64,000 bases of DNA from assembly GCF_001922575.1 (NCBI RefSeq), contig NZ_MRCI01000001.1:930001-994000 (forward strand), read 5' to 3'. Position numbers and translations under genes: made by a program. The notes below the pieces were generated by a model, which did no database searches, was not told where the DNA came from, and saw nothing but the letters and a program-made list of their open reading frames with translations. The first letter of the stretch is position 1, and the number at the start of each line of letters is the position of its first letter. This document shows positions 1 to 9,300 of the stretch, one piece after another. The DNA comes from Neptunomonas phycophila. GTDB lineage: Bacteria; Pseudomonadota; Gammaproteobacteria; Pseudomonadales; Balneatricaceae.

Positions 1-1
1 T

Positions 2-43
2 GATCAAAAATGGATTGATTTAGCTCTGGATGATGTTAAGTAA
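2..43 (+). CDS. C-terminal end of a TRAP transporter substrate-binding protein (partial)
   Basis: An open frame enters from the left edge and ends in TAA at 41-43, giving the last 13 residues (DQKWIDLALDDVK). They are too few to identify by themselves. The next two genes are a TRAP small and large permease, and in such operons the periplasmic binding protein (DctP) usually comes first, so identity is inferred from position only. Confidence 0.4.
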   Translation, partial: DQKWIDLALDDVK

Positions 44-73
44 TCCCGCTTTATTGTAATTGATAGATGGGTA

Positions 74-97
74 CCAAGCGCTTTAACAAGCGCTTGG
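74..97 (+). promoter_or_regulatory. Intercistronic stem-loop between TRAP binding-protein and permease genes
   Basis: CCAAGCGCTT (74-83) and AAGCGCTTGG (88-97) are perfect 10-bp inverted arms around a 4-base loop. No U-tract follows. A stable hairpin behind a binding-protein gene and before its permease genes commonly protects the upstream message or attenuates read-through, so that binding protein outnumbers permease. That role is inferred. Confidence 0.6.
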
Positions 98-112
98 TTG
101 ACGGTAAAAAAA

Positions 113-583
113 ATGAATAGAAAAATTACTGCACGTGTTGCCCGTTATTTCCACTTTTTATCTTGTATAGCACTTTCATTAAATATTACAGTTTTACTTT
201 ATGGTGTTATATCGCGCTACTTATTAAATGGCGCACCTATATGGTCTGATGAATTAGCCCGTTTTATGATTATCGGAACTGTTATGTTAACTATGAGTTA
301 TGTCTACATAGTCGATTCTCACATGCGTGTTACTATTTTAGATCAATACTTACCAACTAAGATTAATTTAATTATTAGAATTTACAGATGGGTTGTTGTT
401 TTATTAGTTAGTCTTTTATTTTTTTATGGCAGTTATCACTATTCAATATCCCTTAATCGATTTAGTACATTAGGCTTGGGCGTAAGTAAAATGATACCTC
501 TTCTAGCACTTCCAATTGGCTTTGGTACATTGTTTTTGGTCGCGCTTTTTCGCGGACCTTTTTATGAGGATGAAACATGTTAA
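113..583 (+). CDS. TRAP transporter small permease (DctQ family)
   Basis: This is the four-helix small membrane subunit of a tripartite ATP-independent periplasmic transporter, which pairs with the large permease to import a solute by ion symport. The protein is about 156 residues, hydrophobic, and has the DctQ pattern: a first helix ending in SRY, then APIWSDELARF, then a second helix. I chose ATG at 113; a TTG at 98 is in frame but abuts the stem-loop at 74-97. The last 7 bases overlap the large permease gene. The region looks more AT-rich than the rest of the window. The substrate is not evident. Confidence 0.85.
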   Translation: MNRKITARVARYFHFLSCIALSLNITVLLYGVISRYLLNGAPIWSDELARFMIIGTVMLTMSYVYIVDSHMRVTILDQYLPTKINLIIRIYRWVVVLLVSLLFFYGSYHYSISLNRFSTLGLGVSKMIPLLALPIGFGTLFLVALFRGPFYEDETC

Positions 584-1854
584 CTGCTATGCTAATTGTT
601 TTCGTTGTTAATGTTTTATTAGGGTTGCCTCTTTTTATAAGTTTATTAATTACGTCTGTTGCTGGTTTTTTATTTATTGATCCCAGTATGATGTTTCGTA
701 TGCTGCCTCAACAGTTTTTTGGCGGGATAAACTCATTCTCCTTAATGGCTATTCCATTATTTATCTTATCGGGTAATTTAATGAATGCCGCAGGTTTAAC
801 TCCTAAATTAATTGACTTTGCAAAATCGCTTGTGGGTCATCTAAGAGGCGGTCTTGGCTATGTTAACGTTGTATCGAGTGTCTTTTTTGCAGGTGTGAAT
901 GGCTCGGCAGTGGCGGACACTTCTGCACTGGGGTCTTTGCTAGTACCTGCTATGAAAAAAGATGGCTATTCGGCATCTTATGCAGCGGGTTTAACCGCTG
1001 GTAGCTCTCTAATAGGCCCTATTATACCTCCTAGTATTTTCATGATTTTGTATTCATCAATAACGAATACATCGGTAGGGGATTTATTTCTAGCCGGTGT
1101 TATCCCTGGTTTGTTGTTGGGTGTCGCTTTTTTGATCATTAATTATTGTTATGCTCGTAAAGCAAATATTGCTGTATCAGCTGGAAAGCCGACGATTAAG
1201 AGCGTCTTTAAAGCAATGGTTGTTGCAATACCTGCATTACTCGCGCCGATTATTATTGTAGCCAGTATTGTTTTTGGATTTGTTACACCAACGGAGTCGG
1301 GTGTTCTGATTGTTATTTATAGTCTTTTTGTTGGCCTTCTGAGTGGAAATTTATCGCTAAAAGGAGCCTATAAAGCGGTAAAAGAAACGGCCGTTCTTAC
1401 GTGTGCTATTTTCGTTATTATAGGAGCTTCTTCTGTAGTCAGTTGGCAGCTAGCATATGCTCAAGTGCCCAACGAATTTGCTAGTATGTTGGATCCTTTC
1501 ATAGATAATTCAGTTGCGATATTGCTATTTATTAGCCTTATTACTTTTATTACAGGAATGTTAATGGAAGAGGTTTCAGCACTTATGTTGCTTACGCCTG
1601 TTTTTGCTCCTGTAGCCCTGCATGCGGGTGTTGATCCTGTGCACCTGGGCATTATTATTACGATGAACATCACAATTGCTTTAATAACCCCACCAATGGG
1701 TGCATGCGTATATGTCGCAGCAGCGGTTAGTAAAATAGAATTAAGTGAAATGTTTAAATCTATTTGGCCATTTGTTGGTCTCGCGTTATCTGTGTTGGTA
1801 ATACTAATATTTTTCCCTTCATTTACTTTGTTTTTACCTAACTTATTTAAGTAA
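577..1854 (+). CDS. TRAP transporter large permease (DctM family)
   Basis: This is the 425-residue transport subunit of the TRAP system. It is hydrophobic throughout, with characteristic DctM segments: AIPLFILSGNLMNAAG near residue 60, GSAVADTSALGSLLVPAM near 110, and IGPIIPPSIFMILY near 150. ATG at 577 sits inside the end of the small permease gene and has GAGGA six bases upstream, which indicates translational coupling. It is followed 6 bp later by a dipeptidase gene on the same strand, suggesting that the solute or its product is handled by that enzyme. Confidence 0.93.
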   Translation: MLTAMLIVFVVNVLLGLPLFISLLITSVAGFLFIDPSMMFRMLPQQFFGGINSFSLMAIPLFILSGNLMNAAGLTPKLIDFAKSLVGHLRGGLGYVNVVSSVFFAGVNGSAVADTSALGSLLVPAMKKDGYSASYAAGLTAGSSLIGPIIPPSIFMILYSSITNTSVGDLFLAGVIPGLLLGVAFLIINYCYARKANIAVSAGKPTIKSVFKAMVVAIPALLAPIIIVASIVFGFVTPTESGVLIVIYSLFVGLLSGNLSLKGAYKAVKETAVLTCAIFVIIGASSVVSWQLAYAQVPNEFASMLDPFIDNSVAILLFISLITFITGMLMEEVSALMLLTPVFAPVALHAGVDPVHLGIIITMNITIALITPPMGACVYVAAAVSKIELSEMFKSIWPFVGLALSVLVILIFFPSFTLFLPNLFK

Positions 1855-1860
1855 GCGCAT

Positions 1861-2622
1861 ATGAAATACACAAATTATCCACCTATACCTAAGCAAGATT
1901 TGCCCGATTGGGAGCTGCTTAGCAAAATTAGCATTATTGATAATAACGAGCCTCTGCAGCCGGTTAGTTTGTCGTCTAAATTAAAAATGTATCCTGCTTA
2001 TTATAAGCTTCGTGTTACGTATGCTTTACCGGAGTGCTTTGTGCGTGATTCGGTACTTGATCGTTTACACATGGCAGCGGACTTGTTGCCTAGCGATTTA
2101 TCGCTTGTTGTTCTAGACGGGTGGAGACCGTTCTCGGTGCAACAGTACTTATTTGATACGTTGGTAAATTTACTGAAGAAAGCAAACCCAGAAATGTCGT
2201 TGGATAAGCTGTTGTCCAAAGCAAGAACTTTAGTTTCGCCGCCCAGTGACAACCCATCAACCCCTAGCCCACACCTAACCGGGGGAGCGGTTGATGTTAC
2301 CTTGTGCGATACGAATGGTCGGTTTTTGGATATGGGGACGAGCTTTGATGAAGCAAGTGATTATTCTTGGACCTTCGCACTAGAAGAGGCCGCTTTGGAC
2401 GACGATTCTTCACTTATTCAAGCGCGAAATAACAGGAGAGTATTATTTAGCATCATGCAGGAGGCAGGTTTTACTAACCTAGCTAGCGAGTGGTGGCACT
2501 ACGATTTTGGTGATCAGCTTTGGGCGGAAAGAACTGGCTCTAAAACTGCTTGTTTCGGTGCAACATCCGTATGCGGGATTGAACAAATGTGGAAGGATCA
2601 AATTAACTCGATAAAAAACTGA
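1861..2622 (+). CDS. D-alanyl-D-alanine dipeptidase, VanX/DdpX-like (peptidase M15D)
   Basis: This is a zinc dipeptidase predicted to cleave D-Ala-D-Ala or a similar dipeptide. The family residues are all readable: Arg89 in DGWRP (transition-state arginine of VanX), zinc ligands His138 and Asp145 in PHLTGGAVDVTL, general base Glu210 and zinc ligand His213 in EWWHYDFG. The MGTSFDEAS stretch also matches the family. There is no signal peptide, so it should be cytoplasmic. At 253 residues it is somewhat longer than VanX (about 202). It follows the TRAP permease by 6 bp. No vanHA-type resistance genes are nearby, so dipeptide or muropeptide use is likelier than vancomycin resistance. Confidence 0.82.
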   Translation: MKYTNYPPIPKQDLPDWELLSKISIIDNNEPLQPVSLSSKLKMYPAYYKLRVTYALPECFVRDSVLDRLHMAADLLPSDLSLVVLDGWRPFSVQQYLFDTLVNLLKKANPEMSLDKLLSKARTLVSPPSDNPSTPSPHLTGGAVDVTLCDTNGRFLDMGTSFDEASDYSWTFALEEAALDDDSSLIQARNNRRVLFSIMQEAGFTNLASEWWHYDFGDQLWAERTGSKTACFGATSVCGIEQMWKDQINSIKN

Positions 2623-2632
2623 TGCTTAGTAC

Positions 2633-2653
2633 GTGGCTGAAGTGTTCAGCCAC
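2633..2653. terminator. Stem-loop between convergent genes
   Basis: GTGGCTGAA (2633-2641) and TTCAGCCAC (2645-2653) form a perfect 9-bp stem with a 3-base loop between the dipeptidase stop and the LysR stop. There is no T-run on either side, so intrinsic termination is only possible. Confidence 0.4.
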
Positions 2654-2668
2654 TGTGCGCATGATCAA

Positions 2669-3541
2669 TCAATCGCCGATATGCCCTTTGAGCACCTCTA
2701 CGGCAAATGCAGCGCGCTTTGATAGCGGCCATTCTGCTCGATGAATTAACCAGAGTGTTTCAACAACCGCTTCACCCCATTCCAGTACGTGTATTTGATC
2801 CTGTTTGGCAAAGGCTTGACGTGCATGACGAGGTATAACGGTGAAGCCTAATCCTCTGGATACAGGTTCTAAAATAAGGCTAATTTGGTTAATAAATCCA
2901 TGGATAGGGATGTCGTTAATATGGCCTTGGCCAGCAAATAGGCGGCTCAATAGGCGGTCAGCCATTGCCTTACCATCGGGGTGATTGATAAAGCCCAATG
3001 ACTGCAAGTCTTCCCAATCTTTAATTGTATGACCGGCCGGAATAACTAACTCTAAAGGCTCTTCGCCAAAATAGTCTGCTGTGATGCGGGCATCATCCGG
3101 CTTGAGTGTGACTAATCCCAGTTCATATTGATTGGCTAATACGCTTTGAAGCACTTCTGGGTCAGGCGCAAAACGATGACGAATAGATAAGTTAGGGTGG
3201 TTGGTTTGCAAATCCAGTAAAGCAGGGTAAAGCGCTAAGCCAACACTACCGGGGGTTATCAGGCTAATTTCGCCGGCCGTTTTATCTGCACCTGACAAGT
3301 TGAGTTTTAAGCGCTTGTCAGCCTGCTTTACTTCATTGCAGTAGGCTAATAGAGAGAGTCCGGCCGGTGTTAGCTCAACGCTCCTTGGTCTTCGAATTAA
3401 CAAAGGCCCAAGCTCATCTTCCAAGCGGCGAATATGTTGGCTCACGGCGGCTTGGGTAATATCTAAGTGTTCAGCTGTACGAGTAAAATTGCCTAGCTCA
3501 GCCAAAACCGAAAAAGATCGTAACCATTGTGGGTTTGTCAT
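2669..3541 (-). CDS. LysR-family transcriptional regulator
   Basis: This 290-residue protein has a typical LysR winged HTH at about residues 4-62 (TRTAEHLDITQAAVSQHIRRLEDELG, then LTPAGLSLL), followed by an effector-binding domain from about 90. It is divergent from the VOC-family gene at 3664 with 122 bp between the starts, so that gene is the most likely target. A LysR-type dyad lies in the gap at 3603-3619. The effector is unknown. Confidence 0.9.
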   Translation of the reverse strand: MTNPQWLRSFSVLAELGNFTRTAEHLDITQAAVSQHIRRLEDELGPLLIRRPRSVELTPAGLSLLAYCNEVKQADKRLKLNLSGADKTAGEISLITPGSVGLALYPALLDLQTNHPNLSIRHRFAPDPEVLQSVLANQYELGLVTLKPDDARITADYFGEEPLELVIPAGHTIKDWEDLQSLGFINHPDGKAMADRLLSRLFAGQGHINDIPIHGFINQISLILEPVSRGLGFTVIPRHARQAFAKQDQIHVLEWGEAVVETLWLIHRAEWPLSKRAAFAVEVLKGHIGD

Positions 3542-3602
3542 AACAATATCTTATCAGAGTGATTAGTTACATGCGCTAAATTTTATACCTAGGGTTCTTT
3601 AT

Positions 3603-3619
3603 ACTGAAGTTAATTCAGT
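3603..3619. promoter_or_regulatory. Candidate LysR binding site
   Basis: ACTGAA (3603-3608) and TTCAGT (3614-3619) are perfect 6-bp inverted arms around 5 bases, and the site contains the T-N11-A arrangement (T3605 to A3617) typical of LysR boxes. It lies between a divergent LysR gene and its presumed target. Confidence 0.45.
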
Positions 3620-3663
3620 GCACTCACTGGTTTTTTCGTAGAAAGTTTTTTAGGAGAGCAGTT

Positions 3664-4158
3664 ATGACTTACCCACGTAGTTTTTCGCATATAGGCTTGT
3701 CGGTCACCGATTTAGATAAAGCTGTCGAGTTTTATACTCAAGTGATGGGCTGGTACATCATTATGGAGCCGACAACTATATCTGAAGATGACAGCCCTAT
3801 TGGCGTTATGTGTACCGATGTTTTTGGTGCCGGTTGGGACCGTTTTCGTATCGCTCATTTATCGACTGGCGATCGTATAGGTGTCGAAATTTTTGAATTT
3901 AAAAATGCGCAAAAGCCAGAAAATAATTTTGAATATTGGAAAAGCAGTGTTTTCCACTTTTGTGTACAAGATCCTGATGTAGAAGGCCTTGCAGCAAAGA
4001 TCGTTGAAGCAGGTGGTAAGCAGCGTATGCCGGTACGTGAGTACTTTCCTGGAGAAAAGCCTTACCGCATGGTGTACATGGAAGATCCATTTGGCAATAT
4101 CATCGAAATTTATAGCCATAGCTATGAGTTGACCTACTCAGCGGGTGCATATCAGTAA
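3664..4158 (+). CDS. VOC-superfamily (glyoxalase/dioxygenase-fold) protein
   Basis: This 164-residue single-domain protein has the vicinal oxygen chelate fold: FSHIGLSVTDLDKAVEFYTQVMGW at the start and MVYMEDPFGNIIEIYSHSYE at the end. Candidate metal ligands are His9, the Glu in GVEIFEF, the His in VFHFCVQDP and the Glu in NIIEIYS. The reaction (lyase, isomerase or ring-cleaving dioxygenase) cannot be told from sequence alone. An AGGAG Shine-Dalgarno precedes ATG 3664. The gene is probably controlled by the divergent LysR protein. Confidence 0.85.
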   Translation: MTYPRSFSHIGLSVTDLDKAVEFYTQVMGWYIIMEPTTISEDDSPIGVMCTDVFGAGWDRFRIAHLSTGDRIGVEIFEFKNAQKPENNFEYWKSSVFHFCVQDPDVEGLAAKIVEAGGKQRMPVREYFPGEKPYRMVYMEDPFGNIIEIYSHSYELTYSAGAYQ

Positions 4159-4190
4159 TCACCGTACAGATTGCTGCTGGTATCAATATG

Positions 4191-4218
4191 GCAGCTCTGA
4201 AGTTCATCTCAGAGCTGC
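4191..4218. terminator. Terminator between the convergent VOC and msrA genes
   Basis: GCAGCTCTGA (4191-4200) and TCAGAGCTGC (4209-4218) form a perfect 10-bp stem with an 8-base loop, followed on the plus strand by TAAGCTTTTAG. It lies between two convergent stops and could serve both strands. Confidence 0.7.
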
Positions 4219-4225
4219 TAAGCTT

Positions 4226-4840
4226 TTAGTGCTTTTTGGTAACCACTTCGCCCCACAGTTCTTCTATCCGGCTATCACGGCCGCAACTTGAGCGGTAGTA
4301 ATTGTAACGGATTGGGTTCTTGGTGTAGTAGCTTTGGTGGTAATCTTCTGCTAGGTAAAAAGTGCTGGCGGCTATGATGGGCGTGACAATAGTCGCGTCA
4401 AAAGGTTTGGTTTGTTCCACGTTTTTTAAGGATGCTTCAAAGACCGCTTTTTGCTCGTCGTTTTGATAGAACATAGCTGTGAGGTAAGGTGTACCTTTAT
4501 CACAAAATTGTCCTTTATCGTCGGTTGGGTCGATCGTTTTCCAGTAGTAATTGGCTAATGTTTCGAGTGATACCTTTTCATCATCGAACGTAATTTCTAC
4601 TGCTTCATAATGTCCTGTTTTTCCTGATGACACTTGTTTGTAGGTGGGATTTTCTTGATGGCCGCCAGTGTATCCGGATACAACGTCAATAACCCCATCT
4701 ATTTTCTCGAAATCAGATTCAACGCACCAAAAGCAACCACCAGCCACAATCATGGTTTGCGTAGCGGCTTGGCTAGAGAGCGCGCTTGTTAATATGAGAG
4801 ACCCTATTGCACTGCCTAGCAGCGTTTTCATTTTATTCAT
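4226..4840 (-). CDS. msrA: Peptide-methionine (S)-S-oxide reductase MsrA, exported form
   Basis: MsrA repairs oxidised methionine (S-epimer) in proteins. The signature GGCFWCVESDFEKIDGVIDVVSGYTGG is present with the catalytic cysteine at about residue 36, and the recycling cysteine region YNYYRSSCGRD is near the C terminus. Residues 1-26 form a hydrophobic signal peptide ending in SSQAA, so the protein should act in the periplasm, unlike the usual cytoplasmic MsrA. ATG 4840 follows AGGCGAAAGCT. No msrB is present nearby. Confidence 0.93.
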   Translation of the reverse strand: MNKMKTLLGSAIGSLILTSALSSQAATQTMIVAGGCFWCVESDFEKIDGVIDVVSGYTGGHQENPTYKQVSSGKTGHYEAVEITFDDEKVSLETLANYYWKTIDPTDDKGQFCDKGTPYLTAMFYQNDEQKAVFEASLKNVEQTKPFDATIVTPIIAASTFYLAEDYHQSYYTKNPIRYNYYRSSCGRDSRIEELWGEVVTKKH

Positions 4841-4938
4841 AGCTTTCGCCTACCGATGAATGAGAGTAAAAGTTTGGTGTTTGCATCTACATTAAGTCAT
4901 TCGAGCTATTTTGGCGAAGTAAGTTCACACTACGCGTT

Positions 4939-4981
4939 CATACGAGCCTAAATAGAGCAGTATTGCTTGGCGGCTCGTATG
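4939..4981. terminator. Long-loop inverted repeat downstream of the efflux operon
   Basis: CATACGAGCC (4939-4948) and GGCTCGTATG (4972-4981) are perfect 10-bp inverted arms separated by 23 bases, just past the stop of the outer-membrane efflux gene. There is no T-run, so a terminator or processing role is only suggested by position. Confidence 0.35.
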
Positions 4982-4994
4982 ATTACGTCGAACG

Positions 4995-6392
4995 TTATAA
5001 AACTGAAATACCTCCTCCAAAGGCTTTATAGATATTTACTAGCCGTGTAAAAGTTTGTTTTTCTAGCTGCGCTTGTTGATCGCGGCTACGTAAGAGTTCG
5101 CGTTCGGCATCCAGTAAATCAAGAAATTCGCCGCTACCTGCGTTATAGCGCTGCCGTGCTATGTGTACAGCTTTTTGGCTAGCCGCTCGCTGTTGCTCCG
5201 TTGTGAGTTCTTGTTGGCGGCTCAGGTTGTAGCTTTTTAGCGATAGCGACATGTCATTGAGTGCAGAGAATACGCTTTGCTCAAAGTCGGCTAACGCCAT
5301 TTGAGAGCTTGCTTTTGCCGAGTTGATTCGTGCCCTCACTGAGCCCCAATCAGCAACTTGCCAACTAAGAGTTGGTGCTACAGACCAACTTTGCGAGTCG
5401 CTGTTGACTGCAAAGCCTGGGCTAGATAAAAAACCTAAAAAACCGCTTATCGAAAGGTTGGGATACAAATCGGCGGTCGCCACGCCAATTTGTGCGGTAC
5501 TGGCGGCCAATGCGCGTTCGCTGCTGGCAACATCGGCCCGATAACGCAAATAATTTTCACCCTTTACGATAGCAACCGGCTTTGATAGCTGCGGTAAATT
5601 GCTAACATCCCCTTGTGATAGCACACTGTCTGCTAGCTCTCCTGGCGTTGCTGCCAATAGAGATGATAGTGCCGCATCGGCGGTGGCCAATTGGCTTTGG
5701 TAGGCGGGTACACTGGCTTTGACTTCATATAACTGGGCATCCATTCGGGCGAGTTCCAGCTCGGAGGCCATACCAGCGTTTAACCTTGCCAGCACAATAG
5801 CGCGACTTTGTTCAAGGTTATTGACGTTTTCTTGTGCGACTTGCAAACGCAGTTGCGCACCACGGTAGTCTCCATAACTCGCAGCCACTTGGCTGATGAT
5901 TTGCAGTTGTGCGTCGTGCCACAAAATATCGGCTTGCTGTGCGTTTGCTTGTGCTGCCTCACTTGCGCGACGGATTTTGCCAAATAAATCGACATCCCAC
6001 GTTAAACTTGCACCGCTTTGGTAACCTCGGCTAATGATGTCGTCATCACTTGGGTCTAAGGTGCTGTTTTCGTAAGCTTGGTAGCCAGAATCTAACGTGC
6101 CGTTTGGTAAGCGGTTGTTATCTGCATCACGAAAAACAGCATATGCGCGGTCTACGTTAGCACGCGCTTGGGTGATAGTACGGTTTTCAACCAGCGCTTT
6201 CTCGATAAGCTGATTCAGTACGGGGTCATTAAATGCTTGCCACCAGTTTAGTGCCGCGCCAGCCTGTTGGTAAGGGCTATTAAACGGCACCTGTTTGACT
6301 TGCTCAGGCATTTTGTAGTCCGGTCCGACGGCACAAGCCGTCAGTGTACCGATGACTAAGGCGAGAACCGCTGCTTTTAAAGGTGCTCTCAT
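4995..6392 (-). CDS. RND efflux outer-membrane lipoprotein (OprM/NodT family)
   Basis: This is the outer-membrane channel of the tripartite efflux pump encoded by this operon. It has 465 residues. The signal peptide ends in the lipobox LTAC with Cys20 as the lipidation site, followed by AVGPDYKMPE, the usual start of NodT-family factors. Two repeated coiled-coil efflux domains follow (about 60-250 and 275-455), including RYNAGSGEFLDLLDAERELLRSRDQ near the end. It is the last gene of the operon, with only 3 bp between it and the pump gene. Confidence 0.93.
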   Translation of the reverse strand: MRAPLKAAVLALVIGTLTACAVGPDYKMPEQVKQVPFNSPYQQAGAALNWWQAFNDPVLNQLIEKALVENRTITQARANVDRAYAVFRDADNNRLPNGTLDSGYQAYENSTLDPSDDDIISRGYQSGASLTWDVDLFGKIRRASEAAQANAQQADILWHDAQLQIISQVAASYGDYRGAQLRLQVAQENVNNLEQSRAIVLARLNAGMASELELARMDAQLYEVKASVPAYQSQLATADAALSSLLAATPGELADSVLSQGDVSNLPQLSKPVAIVKGENYLRYRADVASSERALAASTAQIGVATADLYPNLSISGFLGFLSSPGFAVNSDSQSWSVAPTLSWQVADWGSVRARINSAKASSQMALADFEQSVFSALNDMSLSLKSYNLSRQQELTTEQQRAASQKAVHIARQRYNAGSGEFLDLLDAERELLRSRDQQAQLEKQTFTRLVNIYKAFGGGISVL

Positions 6393-6395
6393 GGC

Positions 6396-9300
6396 TTAAA
6401 CTCCTGCCTTATGGTCTGTGTTGTGGGCAGCGACAGGTTTGGGGTCGCGTTTTGCTAGAGCGTAGTAGAACAGAGGCGTTAAAATAAGGCCGAAGATAGT
6501 GACACCAATCATGCCTGAAAACACCGCGACACCCATGGCTTGGCGCATTTCTGAGCCAGCCCCGCTTGAGTAAACCATCGGAACAACGCCCATGATGAAA
6601 GCGATAGAGGTCATCAGAATGGGACGCAAGCGTAAGCGTCCGGCTTCTAAAATAGCATCTAGCCTATTCATGCCGTGGTCTTGTAGCTCTCGTGCAAATT
6701 CAACAATGAGTATGGCGTTTTTGGTTGCCAAGCCGACGAGCACCACTAGCCCTATCTGAGTAAAGATATTGTTATCACCGCCGTATATAAGTACGCCTGT
6801 CAGAGCTGAAAGCAACGTCATTGGGATAATTAAGATGATTGCCATAGGTAAGCTCAAGCTTTCGTACTGAGCCGCCAAGACCATAAATACGAGCAAGATC
6901 ACTAATGGGTAGATAAGCATACCTGCATTACCTGCCAAAATTTGTTGGTACGTGAGCTCTGTCCATTCGTATGTCATACCGTTAGGTAAGGTTTCAGCAA
7001 GGATCTTTTCAATAGCTGCCTGTGCTTCACCGCTACTAAAGCCGGGAGCTGGGCCACCGTTGAGCTCGGCAGTGGTAAAGCCGTTATAGTGCATCACTCG
7101 GTCCGGGCCTGCGGTGTTAGTGACATTGATGAATGAACCCAGTGGGATCATCTCGCCATTTTGGTTACGAACTTTTAATTGGTTAATCTGCTCAGGAGTT
7201 TGCCTAAATTGCTCATCCGCTTGCACATTAACCTGGTAGGTACGCCCAAATTGGTTGAAGTCATTGACATACACAGAGCCCATATAAGCTTGCAGGGTTT
7301 CAAATAGTTCGTTTAATGAGACGGACTGCTGTTTAGCCTTAGTACGGTCAATATCCAAGTCAAGTTGTGGCACGTTAACTTGATAGCTTGAGAATACGCC
7401 GGTCAGTTCAGGGGTAGCCCATGCTTTTTGCATGACTTGCATAGTGACCTTGTACAACTCGTTATAGCCGTAATTTGCCCGGTCTTGTATCTGTAGGCGA
7501 AATCCGCCAATGGTGCCCAAACCCATGACCGGGGGTGGCGGGAAAATGGCAATAAACGCATCTTCTATGCCCGCAAACTTTTGATTAAGTGCTCCGGCAA
7601 TGGCTTGTGCAGACATTGATGGGTCGGTTCGTTCATCAAAATCAGTTAACGCAGTGAAGACGACACCGCTGTTAGGGCTATTTGTAAAGCCGTTAATGCT
7701 TAAGCCGGGGAAGGCAACAGAATGTGAAATGCCGGGGTGCTCTAAAGCAATGCGCGACATTTCTTTGATGACTGCATCGGTGCGATCCAATGAGGCTGCA
7801 TCAGGTAATTGAGCAAAGGCAATTAGGTACTGTTTATCTTGACCCGGCACATAACCTGTTGGGGTGGTATTGAACTGATAACCGGTCAAGCTAACTAGCC
7901 CGATGTAAAGCAAGGCAACGACGGCGCCAAAACGAATAACCTTTTTAATCATCCAGCCGTAGCCGTGTGATAATTTAGTAAAAAATAAGTTAAACGGCTT
8001 GAACAACCAAGCACCAAATAAGGTGTCCATTGCGCGTGTTAGCCAATCTTTTTTCTCGTGTTGTCCCTTCAATAACAAGGCAGACAAGGCAGGGCTAAGC
8101 GTGAGTGAATTGATAGCAGAAATGAACGTAGAGATAGTAATGGTCAACGCAAATTGTTTATAAAACTGACCCGTTAAACCTGACATGAAAGCAGTTGGAA
8201 TAAAAACGGCTGCCAATACTAAGGTTGTCGCAACGATTGGCCCTGTGACCTCTTTCATTGCTTTTTGGGTGGCGGCGATAGGCGTTAAACCTTCTTCAAT
8301 GTTCCGCTCTACGTTCTCAACGACTACGATGGCATCATCCACCACGATACCAATCGCGAGTACTAAGCCGAATAAGGATAGGGCGTTTAGAGAGAACCCA
8401 AGTAAGTGCATAAACGCAAAGGTGCCGACCAAAGATACAGGTACAGCAACTAACGGGATGATTGATGCGCGCCATGTCTGCAGGAAGAGAACGACAACGA
8501 TAACAACCAGTATGATGGCTTCGAGTAGGGTTTTGACTACGGCTTCAATTGAACCGCGTACGAAAACGGTTGGATCGTAAACAATGTCGTAGCTCAAGCC
8601 TTGTGGGAAGGTCTGGGACAGCTCCGCCATTTTAGCGCGCACATCATCCGAGATTTGAATAGCGTTAGAGCCGGATGCTTGAAAGATTGGAATAGCAACG
8701 GCTTCTTTGTTATCCAATAATGAGCGCAGCGCATAGGTGGACGAGCCTAACTCAACACGGGCAATATCTTTTAAACGAGTGACCTGACCTTGAGCACCGA
8801 CATTTACAATAATGTCTTCGAACTCTTCAATTTTAGCTAACCGTCCTTTCACGTTAATCAGAAGTTGGAAGTCAGCATCACCACTGGGTTGTGAGCCTAA
8901 GCTACCGGCAGCGGCTTGTTGGTTTTGCTCTCGAATAGCGGCAACCACTTCTGAAGGAGACAAACCTAATGCCGCCACCTTATTTGGATCTAGCCACACT
9001 CGCATGCTGTACTCACCAGCACCAAATAAACGGACTGCACCTACGCCTTCGATACGTGCTAGTTCATCCTTTACATTGAGCGAGGCATAGTTAGACAAGT
9101 AGAGCATGTCGTAGCGGTTATCGGGTGAGGTGAGATGCACCACCATTGTTAGGTCGGGTGATGACTTTTCAGTCACCACACCTAAGCGCTGAACCTCTTG
9201 AGGTAAACGAGGTTTAGCGCGTTCGACGCGGCTTTGCACTTGGGTTTGTGCTAAGTCGACATCGGTGCCGATCGCGAACGTGATGGTGAGCGTCATGCGT

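Noticed and set aside
1861-2622. Vancomycin resistance determinant (vanX)
   Set aside because: There is no vanH, vanA-type ligase or VanRS pair nearby, and the gene follows a transporter in a Gram-negative genome, so dipeptide use is more likely.
8185-8580. Reading frames antisense to the RND pump gene and similar long antisense frames elsewhere
   Set aside because: They mirror conserved coding sequence on the other strand, lack Shine-Dalgarno sequences and show no family motif.
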